Assembly: GCA_001875255.1 (NCBI GenBank)
Contig: MJAN01000006.1
Coordinates: 124,001-188,000, forward strand
DNA length: 64,000 nt
Source: Candidatus Sabulitectum silens
GTDB lineage: Bacteria; Fermentibacterota; Fermentibacteria; Fermentibacterales; JCC-6
Direction of reading: 5' to 3'
The translations under genes and the position numbers were made by a program. Shown here one piece after another: positions 22,639 to 33,531 of this stretch. Numbering within the stretch: the first letter of the stretch is position 1; every line of letters begins with the position of its first letter. The notes beneath the pieces are model-generated. The model did no database searches. It was given only the letters and a program-made list of their open reading frames with translations, and was not told the origin of the DNA.

Positions 22639-23476
22639 ATGGCAAGAAAAGGAAAGTTCAGGCAGCTTCTCCCGGTAATGCTTCCGATACTCCTTCCGGT
22701 GGCCCTTCTAATGGCCTACCTGGTCAGGGAAAGTCTCGGTCAGCTCAATGATCCGGTGCAGATACTGGCATCCATCGATCCATCCGGGGACGGCACCGCC
22801 TACCTCTCCACCATTCTCCCCGATGGCGCCCAGGCAATATGGACATGCTCCTCGGGCAGGTTCACCGACTCCGACAGCACAGTTGCATGGGGAAGAAGTG
22901 TAACCTGGCGGGCAACACCGGGATACATCGACAGCGTTACCGTTGTTGTAACCACACCCACCGCAACCGATTCCGTTCGTTTCCTTCCGGTGATACTGGA
23001 GGTGACCCCCACCATTACAGTTTCAAGCGCCTACCATCTGGCCATTCTCGAGCGCTCGAGATCGCTCTCGCTTCCCGCCGGGTTTATTCCATAACCGTGG
23101 AAGACGACGCCTTACGGGATATGACGGCCTCACTGTGCTCATAGGCCACTTCCCCGGCGGTGTAAGGGACGCCTGGATACTTTTCCCCGGGGATTCCATG
23201 TCCATTGACCTTCCCCTGGGGGCCGAGTTCGAAGCCGTGGCCCTCGACAACCTGAACAATGCCCTGGACAACTCCGGTTCCATATTCATAAGGTTCCTGC
23301 AGGAGGACGACGGCTCCCCCGCCGGTGAGACCGCACCCCGGGCAGACACTACCTCGGTTCCGGTGGTTGAGCCCGATTCGATCCCCGTGATCCCCGATGT
23401 GTACGGGATCCCGGAGGATTCCCTTCTGGAAGACACCCTTTCCCCTCCCTTGCCGGACACCACGGAAGTTATCTGA
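22639..23476 (+). CDS. hypothetical membrane-anchored/secreted protein (frameshift ~23070)
   Basis: N-term TM FRQLLPVMLPILLPVALLMAYLV in ORF 22258..23094, continuing in 23135..23476; Pro/Thr/Asp-rich C-terminus. Confidence 0.55.
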
Positions 23477-24617
23477 ACCTTCTGTGAAAACCGTTCCACT
23501 GCGCCGTTACCCTTAGAAGGATCACCCCGGCGGCCCAGATGGGCCATAGGGTTCCCCCGGGAAGATCAAGGGGCCGGTGGGCCATGAACTCAAGGATTCC
23601 CTGCCAGGCGGAGGCCAGTGCCACCAGAACCGGCAGGATGAAGACAAGTCCCGAGGCTGCCGCCGCGCCGATTATCATTATGGATATCATGAAGGGCAGG
23701 GAGATCACAGTGGCCGTGGGACCCAGCCAGGCCACCCCGCCGTAGATTGAGCCTATAAGGGGAGCCATGGCAACTGTTACGGTGACCCCGGCGTGAAGGG
23801 GTGACAGCATGAACCCCAGGGGCCCCGAAAATTCTTGCCCAGGAGAATGAGGGAAAGCACAGCGCCGTAGGACATCTGGGCACCCCTGTCGTGAAGGGTT
23901 TCAGGAAGAAGCAGAAGGGACAGCCCCAGTGCCGCCCACCACACGGTGAGGAGATGGACCCCTCCCCCCCGTGCCCTCAGGTGGAAGATAACAGCGGAGG
24001 ACATTATTCCGGCCCTGACCGTGGAGGGCCTGCAGCCTGAGAGAAGAACGAAGGCGGCTATTCCCGCAACCGCCAGGCCGGCGGACAGGGGGCGTTTGCC
24101 CAGGAACCTGCCTGAAAGCCACATCAGTACAGCTGCAACAAGGGCTGTGTGCAGGCCTGAAAGGGCCAGCAGATGGGAAGTGCCGGAGCCTTTGAACGCC
24201 GCGGAGGTTTCATGGGGTATCAGCCCCGAAGCCCCATAAGCAGCCCGCCGGTGAGCCCCCTGGCCCCTTCGTGGGGAATATTGGACACAAGGAGGTCCCT
24301 GAACCGGCGCCTGAGGGTTGCCACAGGTGTTCTTGAGGGCTTGATGCGGATGGCGAAGGGGGTTATGAACCGACCCCTTCGGTTTCCCAGCACAAGGAGT
24401 GAATCCCCCTGAGGGCCCCGCTGGAAATGTCTTCGGATGAAACCCAGAGGGAGCCGTCCGCCGTGGAGACCACAGCCCCACCGGCGGTGACCGTTTCCAC
24501 CTGCCCCCTCCAAAGGCCGTGGCTGAAGGAACCGTCGGGCACGGGCTCCCGAAACAGGCAGAATGCCCCGGCAAGGCCGGCAAAAAGAAGGAGCAGAATA
24601 CCTGGTTTGAGTTCCAT
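23469..24617 (-). CDS. comEC: ComEC/Rec2-type competence membrane protein, short form, several frameshifts
   Basis: SGTSHLLALSGLHTALVAAVL; FVLLSGCRPSTVRAGIMSSAV: ComEC core domain motifs. Confidence 0.82.
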
Positions 24618-24660
24618 TCTTATATTTACCGCCGGAACGGGCGTTTTTTAAAGGGGGATA

Positions 24661-25386
24661 GTGAAAAGGGCAATACTTGACATACCCGGGGGGGTTCCCG
24701 CTGTGTTCATCCTTCGAAGGAACAGGTTCCTGCTCACCGCGGAGCTGGCCGACGGGACCCGGGCGGATGTGCACGTTCCGGACCCGGGCAGGCTTCGGGA
24801 ACTCCTCTACCCCGGGAACCGCATACTGATCCTTCCAGCGCCGGCGTCGGCTGTCAGGAGGACCAGGTGGTCACTGCTGGGAGCCCTTGATCCAACGGGG
24901 TGGATACTTGTGAACACCGGTTTCCACCGAAGGATATCGGAAAAGCTGTTCACCGGCCCCCTCTCTCCCTTCGGCAGGACCGCCGCCATCCGGGCAGAGG
25001 TGGTGTCCCCCTCCGGAGGAAGCCGGTTCGATTTCCTCATTAACGGAAGTCTGTGGGTGGAGGTGAAGGGGTGCACACTGAAAAGGGGCAAGCTGGCCAT
25101 GTTCCCCGATGCCCCCACCACAAGGGGAAGGAAACACGTTGAGGAACTGGCCGGAATGGCACTTTCAGGCCTGGAAACCGCCGTGGTCTTCCTGGTGTTC
25201 GTAAGGGGGGTTGAGTGTTTTACAGGGAACAGGGATACCGATCCCCTGTTTGCCCGTTCCCTTGAAAAGGCCGCCGCGGCTGGGGTGTCGGTAAAATGCC
25301 TTCAGCTGTCCTTTGACGGCAGGAGGGTGGATTACACCGGAGAACTGCCCTTCAGTCCCGGTCGAGAACCCTTATGTCCGAAATGA
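24661..25386 (+). CDS. sfsA: DNA/RNA nuclease SfsA (sugar fermentation stimulation protein family)
   Basis: RRNRFLLTAELADGTRADVHVPDPGRLRELLYPGN; SRFDFLINGSLWVEVKGCTL; FPDAPTTRGRKHVEELA. Confidence 0.95.
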   Translation: MKRAILDIPGGVPAVFILRRNRFLLTAELADGTRADVHVPDPGRLRELLYPGNRILILPAPASAVRRTRWSLLGALDPTGWILVNTGFHRRISEKLFTGPLSPFGRTAAIRAEVVSPSGGSRFDFLINGSLWVEVKGCTLKRGKLAMFPDAPTTRGRKHVEELAGMALSGLETAVVFLVFVRGVECFTGNRDTDPLFARSLEKAAAAGVSVKCLQLSFDGRRVDYTGELPFSPGREPLCPK

Positions 25387-25752
25387 AATCCTTAAGGACG
25401 AAGGCCCTGATGGTGTTGGACATCTCATCCAGGGGGTATATGAAGAACCCGAGGTCGTCGGGGCTCAGGACCTCTACCCTGCCGTAGAACCTCTCGCCGT
25501 CCTGGAACTTCACCATGACCTTTTTTCCATAGCCGCTGATGTCGTGGAATGTGTGGAGGGTCTTGTGAAGGAAATTCCCCTCGAATGACTTTACGAAGAA
25601 AACCGCTTTGAGATCCTTCAGCTCGATCTGCTGATTGATCCTCAGGTCGTCCTGTTCCGTTGAAAGAAGGATGAGGGCTTGTCCTTTGAAAAATCCGCGG
25701 TGTAGCCCTTGATGACCTCTCCCTTTACAGTATGAGCCACGACCTTGTTCAT
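25352..25752 (-). CDS. small protein MNKVVAHTVKGEVIKGYTADFSKDKPSFF...QDGERFYGRVEVLSPDDLGFFIYPLD (DUF6982-like), frameshifted and absent from the ORF track
   Basis: Own minus-strand translation: 5' part in one frame, 3' part LRINQQIELKDLKAVFFVKSFEGNFLHKTLHTFHDISGYGKKVMVKFQDGERFYGRVEVLSPDDLGFFIYPLDEMSNTIRAFVLKDFISDIRVLDRD in another; junction ~25670. Confidence 0.65.
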
Positions 25753-25851
25753 ATCAACCCCCCGCAGCTGGCTTCCAGGGTTTTATCTAGCGACTGGTAC
25801 ACCCGGTGTCAATGGATTGACCCCGGAGTACGCCGGCAATAGAATTACCCA

Positions 25852-26328
25852 ATGTTCACCGAAAAATTCCCTCTGTTCATACTGGATTCCCTTAGAAGCG
25901 CCTTCAACGTGGGGTCCATCTTCCGTACCGCCGAAGCCATATCACCATGCGGGGTGATCCTGTGCGGCATAACCGCCAGGCCAGGTGGAAGAAAGGTGGG
26001 CAGAACCTCACGGGGCACCCATTCCATGGTTCCGTGGAGGTGGTTCGAAGACAGCCTTTCCGCTGTGAAGCTGGCCTCGGAAAACCGCATGATAGTCTCC
26101 GTGGAGAACCATCCCGATGCGGTTCCCCTGCACCTGGCCGGGTTTCCCCGGAACTCCGCATTCATACTGGGGAACGAGGCGGAGGGGGTTTCAGAAGGGG
26201 TACTTAAAATGAGCGATATGAAGGTGGTGGTACCCCAGAGCGGTGAGAGAACAAGCATAAACGTGTCCAGCACCGCAGCGGTGATCGCCTGGGAGATACA
26301 GCGGCGAAGGCTTGCCGACCCTACCTGA
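25852..26328 (+). CDS. TrmH/SpoU family RNA 2'-O-methyltransferase
   Basis: LDSLRSAFNVGSIFRTAEA; FILGNEAEGVSEGVL; VVVPQSGERTSINVSSTAAVIAWE: SPOUT motifs 1-3. Confidence 0.92.
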   Translation: MFTEKFPLFILDSLRSAFNVGSIFRTAEAISPCGVILCGITARPGGRKVGRTSRGTHSMVPWRWFEDSLSAVKLASENRMIVSVENHPDAVPLHLAGFPRNSAFILGNEAEGVSEGVLKMSDMKVVVPQSGERTSINVSSTAAVIAWEIQRRRLADPT

Positions 26329-27660
26329 TGTAACCCAGGTTCCTCAGTTCCCTGCTTGCTGCCTCGCCTATGTCCACCACCGGCGCCGGGGCCAGTGGCG
26401 GAGTGGCCCGGTAGTATTCCGCCGCTTCAACAAGGCTGTTCGAAGGCTGAACCGGGTGTATCTCCCCGGGGTCGTTCTCCAGATCGAAGGCCTCAAGGGA
26501 ATCGGTGTTCAGCGTCCATATTACCTTACTGCCGCCGGACACCACTGAAACCAGATCGGTCTCTCCCCAGAGCACACCGCTGGCGGGTATGTTCCTCGGG
26601 GTGTCCATTTCCGATGAAAGACAGCGGGAAGGGTCTGAAACCGGGAAATCGATCCCGGCGGCGGTGGCGATGGTGGGGGCGATATCCAGCTGGGCAACCG
26701 GCTGGCTGATGACCCTTCCGCCGGTGAAGCCCGGCCCGGAGATGATCAGGGGAAGATGGGTAATCTCCTGGTAGAGTGTCCTGCCATGCTCGATACCCCC
26801 GTGTTCCAGGAACTCCTCGCCATGGTCACCAACGATAATGATCAGTGTGTTTTCCCCCAGGCCCCTGTTACGAAGTTCTTCCATGAGCCTTCCGATCTCC
26901 CTGTCGGTATAAGCTATTTCGCCGTCATACAGGGCGATGAGGTTGGCTATATCTTCACTGGAAGGAACCGTTTCGCCTGAGTTGACCCGCATCATCTGTG
27001 CAGCGTCGGCTCCCCAGGTGTCGCCGTAATCCCCGGTATAGGATGTATCCCGGTACATGGAGTGGTATGGCTCGGGGGGATCGTAGGGGATGTGTGGATC
27101 GTAGAAGTGGACCGCGGCGAAAATGGTCCGTCGCCCCGGGTCTCATCCAGCCAGCCGAGGAGGTCGTCCACGGTCTCACCGGCGTTCCTGAGGCTGCTGT
27201 TGCTCTTGAAGCCCTGGCAATCGAAGTGCTGGAAACCCCGGTGAAAGCCGAAATCCTCGTTCATGAAGAGAACGTTGAAGAAAGCACCGGTCCTGTAACC
27301 GCTCCGGTGGAAGGCCAGGGGAAGCCAGGGTACTTCAGGGGAAATCCCGTGGAAAATGCCCCCGGTCCTGCCGGCGCCGTGCTCCACCGGAGTCACCCCG
27401 GAAAGGATGGTGGTCATGGCGGGAAGGGTCCAGGAAGCCTGCCCCTGGCACCTGAGGGCAAGGGTTCCCCCCGCCGCCAGGCTGTCGATGAAGGGTGTGG
27501 TCTGCCGGTGGTAGCCGTAGGAGCTGAAGTGGTCGGCCCTCACCGTGTCCATGAGAATGAGCAGAACATTGATGCCATCCGCCTTTTTCCCTCCGCAGGA
27601 GGGCAGGAGGGCGAGGAGCAGGATGATAAAAGACCTTTTCAGCGTTGTTTTCATATCCAT
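26321..27660 (-). CDS. sulfatase/alkaline-phosphatase superfamily lipoprotein (frameshift ~27110)
   Basis: LLALLPSCGGKK lipobox; INVLLILMDTVRADHFSSYGYHRQTTPFIDSLA; VGDHGEEFLEHGGIEHG. Confidence 0.88.
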
Positions 27661-27661
27661 C

Positions 27662-30301
27662 TCAGTGACCGGCCGCCAGCCAGTTCTTCCCCATTCCGGT
27701 CTCAACCGTGAGGGGAACGCTGAGCTCCATGGCCGCCTCCATTTCGTTTTGAGAATTCCTTCCCCGGCATCACTCTGTTCACCGGGACAAGTGAGAACCA
27801 GTTCATCGTGTACCTGGAGCACCAGGGAAGCTTCGGGAAGATCCCGCTGAAGCCTTTGGGATACCCTTATCATGGCCAGTTTGATTATGTCCGCCGCTGA
27901 GCCCTGAACCTTTGAGTTCACCGCCGCCCGTTCCATCTGTTTCCTTGTGTTACCCTTCGCTCCGGCGATCTCGCCGAAGGGGCGCTTCCTTCCCAGTATG
28001 GTCCTTACCTCTCCGCCTTCCACCGCCGCTTCAACTGTTCTTTTGTAGAACTCCCTTACCTCGGGATATGTCTCGTAGTAGCGGCTGATTATTCCCGCGG
28101 CCTCCCCCCTTGAAATGGAGAGCCTCTGGGAAAGGCCGTAGGCGCTTATTCCATAGACTATTGAGAAGTTCACCTCCTTGGCCTTTCGTCGGTGCTCCGG
28201 TGAACTGTCCCCGAAGACCGCAATCGCCGTGCGGGAGTGAATGTCAGCCCTTTCCCGGTAGGCATCCTGAAGAACACCCGGGCCGGCGAAGTGGGCAAGG
28301 AGCCTGAGCTCTATCTGGGAGTAATCGGCGCTTATGAACACATGGCCGTCCACAGGCGGAATGAAACACCTTCTTATCTCCCTTCCCCTCTTCGTTCGTA
28401 TTGGAATGTTCTGCATGTTCGGGTTGCTGGAGCTTAACCTCCCGGTGGCGGTGACCGCCTGGTTGAAGCTGGTGTGGATAAGGCCGGTTTCCCGGTGGAC
28501 ATAGTCGGGAAGCTTCTGGACATATGTGTTCTGGAGCTTTGAAGCTCCCTGAACTCTATAAGTGTTTCAACGAAGGGATGCTGCCCCGGAGGCCTCCAGA
28601 ACGGTAATGCCCGTGGACCTGGCCCCTTTTGATGTCTTCCTGACCGGATCCAGCCCGAGTGTATCGAAAAGCACCGAGGCTACCTGTTTGGGGCTGGCAA
28701 GGTTAATGGACCTTCCCGTCTGCTCTGCGGCGGTTTCCATCAGGCTGAATATCTCTTTGCTTATCTGGTCGCCTCCTGGCGGAGGCGTTCCTGTCCAGCC
28801 CTATGCCGGTGTGCTCCATCCGGGTAAGGACGGCGCTCAGGGGAAGCTCCACTCCGGTGTAGACCTCCAGGAGCTCCCGGTCAGTGGACAGCTCCCCGTG
28901 GAGCTTCCTGGAAAGGGCCAGGGTACTGGTGGAATCGGCGCAGCAGTAACCGGCGGTCTCGGTGTCCGGGACGTTCTCCAGGGAACCGCTTCCCCGGGAC
29001 ACCTCGTCGAAGGTGGTGAGGTCCTGTTCAGCCATAGGGGAACGAGCTTCTTAAGGGAGTGTTCACCGGCTTCGGGCCTCAGCAGGTAGTCTGCCAGATA
29101 GGGATCACCGGCGGGGGGCGGAAGGATAACTCCATACCTTGCAAGTACCCCGGCATCGTATTTGGCGTTCTGGGCGATGAAGCCCCTTCCTCGGACAGTG
29201 TTGCCCAGGAAACTGAGCATTTCACTCCGGTGTTCGCTTTTCCTGTAGTTGAAATACCAGGCCTCCCCGGTCTCAGAGGCAATGGAAAACCCTATAAGCT
29301 CCGCCCTGGAGGGGTTCCTGGAAGTGGTTTCAGTGTCAATGGAAACAGGGCCGTCCCCGGGAAGGCTGAAACCCGAGGGGTCCTCAACAATGTGAACGGC
29401 GCATTCCCAGGGTTTCATTGAAGATCCGTCCACCGCGGCTCCCAGGTTCACGCCTACGGCCTCGGCTACCTTGCCAGGGAAAGCCTTTCAAGTATTGGGA
29501 GAAGGGCTTCCCTGTCCGGTTCTCCGCTGGAAAGGTCAGTGTTCAGTTCCACAGGCAGCGGTCTGTCCAGCCGGGTGAGGCTGAGACTCAGCCGTACCAT
29601 ATCCTCGGATTCCTCCAGCTTCCGTCTCAGGGATCCCGAAGCGACCAGGGATATCCTGGAATAGATGTCCTCGATGGAATCGAAGTCCTGCAGAAGCTTC
29701 GCGGCACCCTTTGCCCCCACCCCCTTCGCCCCGGGAATGTTGTCCGAGGAGTCCCCCATCAGGGCCAGAAGATCCGCCACCTTTTCAGCGGGGACACCCA
29801 TTATGTCCTCCACTTCCCCCTTTGAACCAGTGTCGAGTCGCCGCCGTATCTCCCCGGGCGAAGGACTGATACATTGTCGGAAACCAGCTGAAGGAGGTCT
29901 TTGTCCGGTGACACGATCAGAACGGGAACATCGGATTTCCGGGCAAGGGCGGCTATGATGTCATCGGCCTCGAGTCCCGGCTGCTCTATGTATGGAATAC
30001 CCATGAGGGGTATTATCTCCCTTGCCAGTCTTGTCTGCTCCCTGAGGTCCTCGGGGGTTTCCGGCCTGTTGGCCTTGTATTCGGTGTAGATGTCCCTCCG
30101 GAAGGTTGGTGCCGGGGCATCTCCAACTGCGGCGATAATGGCGCCGGGGTTTTCCCCGGCAACCCTTACAAGTTCCGCAAGGAGATGGCTGAGGCCGCTG
30201 GTTACGGTGCCGTCACTGCCCCTCAGCGGTCTTCTTATCATGGCGTAGTGTCCCCGGTACAGGATTCCGAGGGTATCTATGAGAATCAGTTTTTCAGCCA
30301 C
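27662..30301 (-). CDS. polA: DNA polymerase I (multiple frameshifts)
   Basis: N-term 5'-3' exo IYTEYKANRPETPEDLREQ; DTET 3'-5' exo motif; VFISADYSQIELRLLAHFAG; QVHDELVLTCP; corrected C-term VETGMGKNWLAAGH. Confidence 0.94.
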
Positions 30302-30386
30302 CGTGAGTGTCCTTTCCCCGGGCTCTTCCCGGGTAATATAAGCCTTCTTGACAGTTCCGCGCCCCGGGGAGTATTCTCAGGCCACC

Positions 30387-31270
30387 ATGAGCAGAAGAAG
30401 AATTCCAATGAGACGGCTGCGCCACGCACTGGCGGAACCGGCGGTTAAGCTCGTCATCATCTCTTGCGCCCTGACGCCAAGACCGCTTCTGAAGGTCTGG
30501 GCATGGTTAATCGGGCACTTGCTTCCCATTCTTCCCCTGCCCTCCAACAGGATCATTGCAAGGCACCGGGGCACCATCATGGCCGACAGGGGCATAAATG
30601 TCAGCGCAGCCCGGGTATACTCATCCCTTCTTTTGAGTTTTTTCGATTTTTTTCACCTCTCCCGGCGAAGCGATGAAGCTTCATGAAAATAGTCCGTGTA
30701 AAGGGGGCTGAAAACCTCCGGAGAGCACTTGAACATCAGAAGGGTGTCATAGCCGTTACCGCGCATTTCAGTGCCTGGGAGCTCATCCCCAGGGCGGTGA
30801 AGCTCCTCGGCCATGAAACGGCGGTGGTGGGCCGATCCCTTACGCATCCCGGGGCGTCGGCGGTGCTTGAGAAACTCAGGGCTGCCCCGGGCATAACGGT
30901 TGTGGACAGGGACAGCGGCGTGGGACCAATAGTAAGGCTCTTCAGAAAGAACGCCGCTGTGGGGATACTGATGGATCAGAACACCTCCAGGGTGCAAAGC
31001 AGAACCGTGGATTTCATGGGGTTGCCCGCCAGGACCCCCGTGGCGCCTGCAACCCTTGCCAGAAGGCTTGGAGTTCCTGTTGTTCTTCTTCACATTCAGC
31101 GGCTTGAAGACTCAGGATACCTTCTTGAGATAGAAGAACCCCTCTACTTCACAGAGGATGATCCCGACGGAGAGATACTGAGCACCCTGAACCGAAGGAT
31201 CGCGGATTGGATAATGAAGGCGCCTGAACAGTGGGTGTGGTTCCATGACAGGTGGAAAGGCAGTCCCTGA
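30387..31270 (+). CDS. lipid A biosynthesis lauroyl/myristoyl acyltransferase-like (LpxL/HtrB family), frameshift ~30680
   Basis: ORFs 30348..30686 and 30683..31270; GVIAVTAHFSAWELIPRAVKLLGHETAVVGR; VGILMDQNTSR; PEQWVWFHDRWK. Confidence 0.85.
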
Positions 31271-31273
31271 CCG

Positions 31274-32435
31274 TTAACCCCGAAGCTTCAGCCTGATGTA
31301 CCTGATGGAATCCTTCAGGAACACGATCACATTGTGCCAGAGCAGCAGGGCAAGGGGTTGCTGTCCGATCCTTTCGTGGAGGGCCGCGATCTCGCCAGCC
31401 TGGCGCTCCCCGGCTCTGCCGTCGGGCTTGTGGAAGGTCTCCTCAAGAAGCTGTTGTCTTATACCCCGGTAACTGTCCTCTGCAAGGTTCTTTTCAATTG
31501 AAGCAACAATATCTTCCTCGCTGTAGAGCACATCCCCCGCCCGCCAGGCGTAGGTGTTGGACATCGGATCAGATGATGGACGGTAGTTATCAGGGGAGGG
31601 GTTGGCGAATATGATGGGCCTCCCTGTGTGCATCCACTCGTAACACACAGCTGAGATATCTGAGATCATGATGTCGGCCTGATTCATGTATTCCGCGATG
31701 CTTGAATCCCATACCACCTTTACGCTGTCCTGTACCCCTGCCTCTTCAATGCACCGGTCTATCTTCTCATAGATTGATGTTTCATTTGGATTGATCCGTG
31801 AATGGTACTTGATGATGAGGTTCCATCTTGTCCCCACGGCACGGACCAGCCTTTCTCCCCAGAGTGGCAGGGAGCTTTCTCCATGGGGCGAGAACACCAG
31901 CTTGCTTCCGGAGTTCTGTGAGATCCATGTGGGAGCATAGAGTATCACCGGTTTCCCGTTATCAAAGAGGGGTTTTTCAGTCAGCTCCCCCTTTACCAGC
32001 CTGTCGAACTTCGGGTACCCACCAGCTTCAGTCTGCTCCTGTCCTTGAGATCGTAGGCGGAGGTTATCTTCCTGTAGTGTTTCATCCCCGGAAGCAGAAG
32101 AAGGTCATAGAGAAGGACACGATCTCCAGTAAGGAGATAGTCCTTGTCTGAGGAGCCGTGAAAGACCTGTACCGAGTATCCCCAGAAGATGTATTGAAAA
32201 CCGGTATATACCACTATCCTTATCCTGTTCCTGTACATGAACAGCCTGGCTTCAGAGGAATTTCTCACCAGGATCAGATCTTCCTCGGGAAGAAGTTTTC
32301 CCTGTGTCAGGTACTGGTATATTCCCGGGTTTTCGTAATTACGAACCCGCCAAGCCTTGAGTACAGGGACCTTATGTGTTCCCAGTGCTGGGGATCCGTT
32401 CTCAGCCAGTATGCGATTTGAAAGGGGTTTCTCAT
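31274..32435 (-). CDS. CDP-glycerol:glycerophosphate glycerophosphotransferase family protein (TagB/SpsB-like), frameshift ~31985
   Basis: VQVFHGSSDKDYLL; VGYPKFDRLV (corrected); VILYAPTW; ADIMISDISAVCYEWMHTGRPIIFAN. Confidence 0.82.
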
Positions 32436-32436
32436 A

Positions 32437-33531
32437 TCAGCTCTTTTTTTCCGGTTGAAGAATGCCGTCGATTACCATCTTTACCCTGTAGGATGCTTCG
32501 CCATCCAGCCCGGTGAAGAAATAATTCCTGTATTCATCCAGTTTGAGTTTCATCTCCCTGCCGGGATAAAGTGCACTCTCCACGGCCTTTTGCAGCTGTT
32601 CAGGGTGATGGATGTGTGGAAAGGCGCCCTTCAGCCACTCCGCGGGTTCTATGGACAGAACCGGCATTCCGTCTGAATGAAGGAGATTCTGTTCAGGCAG
32701 TTCGTATATGATCCCATGCCTTCCCAGTGCCAGGAATTCGTTGACCACGCTGGATGTGTCGCTTATCAGCGTGTCGGCTATGTCCAGATAGGGATAGACG
32801 TCGTACTCCTCCTTCGGGACCAGGAAGAAACCGGAACGGGTTGCCGCCAGCTTCTGGTAGAGCCGGTGCTGGGAACGGGGGCGTACTTCCCCCCCAGGAG
32901 TAGGGATGGAGCTTGACCACGAGGTTGTAGTTCTCTATGAGCTCCGTTATCCTGTCCCCTATGCAGCCGATGCAGCTGGGTTTGTAGGATGGAGCGAAGA
33001 GAACGGTTTTCCTTTCGGGATGAAGACCCAGCCTCTCCTTCAGTCCCCGGCGGTCAAAACTGCCCCGGCGAAAGAATGGATCCAGCTTCGGCAGACCGGT
33101 TATGTGGAAATCGGCCCTGTCCCCGTATCCGAGGCTTTTTATGTAATCGTACCAGTAACGGCCCTCCAGGAAAACATGGTAGCGTGTCTTCCGCTGCCTC
33201 ACGATGTTGCGTATCCTCAGTGTCTTTATTCCCACGCCGTGGTCCAGGTGAAAGAGCGGTACATCTCCGTATCTTTCCGGGTTCTTAAGTGCGTCGCCGC
33301 ATACAACGCCGTCGAAACCCCGGGTTTCACCGGTAACGGAGAACCCCGCGTCCTCGAGGTCCTTTTCTATCCTTTTTCTGTTGGATACCAGGAAGATGCC
33401 CAGATACCTGTGCTGGTCGCTTCCCACCCGAACACTCAGTTCGTATGACGGATCCTCCGCCATGGCCTTGTAGAGCGGAAGCAGCGAGTTGAGGTAGTAT
33501 TCCTTCTTCAGGTCAAAGAGTATTTTTTCAC
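32437..33531 (-). CDS. CDP-glycerol glycerophosphotransferase family protein (TagF-like); continuous in the given sequence with the upstream ATP-grasp domain
   Basis: VPLFHLDHGVGIKTLRI; TGLPKLDPFF; TVLFAPSYKPSCIG; frame-corrected DTLISDTSSVVNEFLALGR; end ...EKKS 32437; GTG start proposed at 33531. Confidence 0.75.

Noticed and set aside
23047-23060. Perfect palindrome CTCGAGCGCTCGAG
   Set aside because: Lies inside a coding region (LERSRS); no repeats or regulatory context, likely coincidental.
26992-28416. 474-aa ORF looking like a DNA polymerase I-sulfatase fusion
   Set aside because: polA C-terminus is restored by frame correction (VETGMGKNWLAAGH stop at 27662) and the sulfatase has its own Met and lipobox; the fusion is a frameshift artefact.
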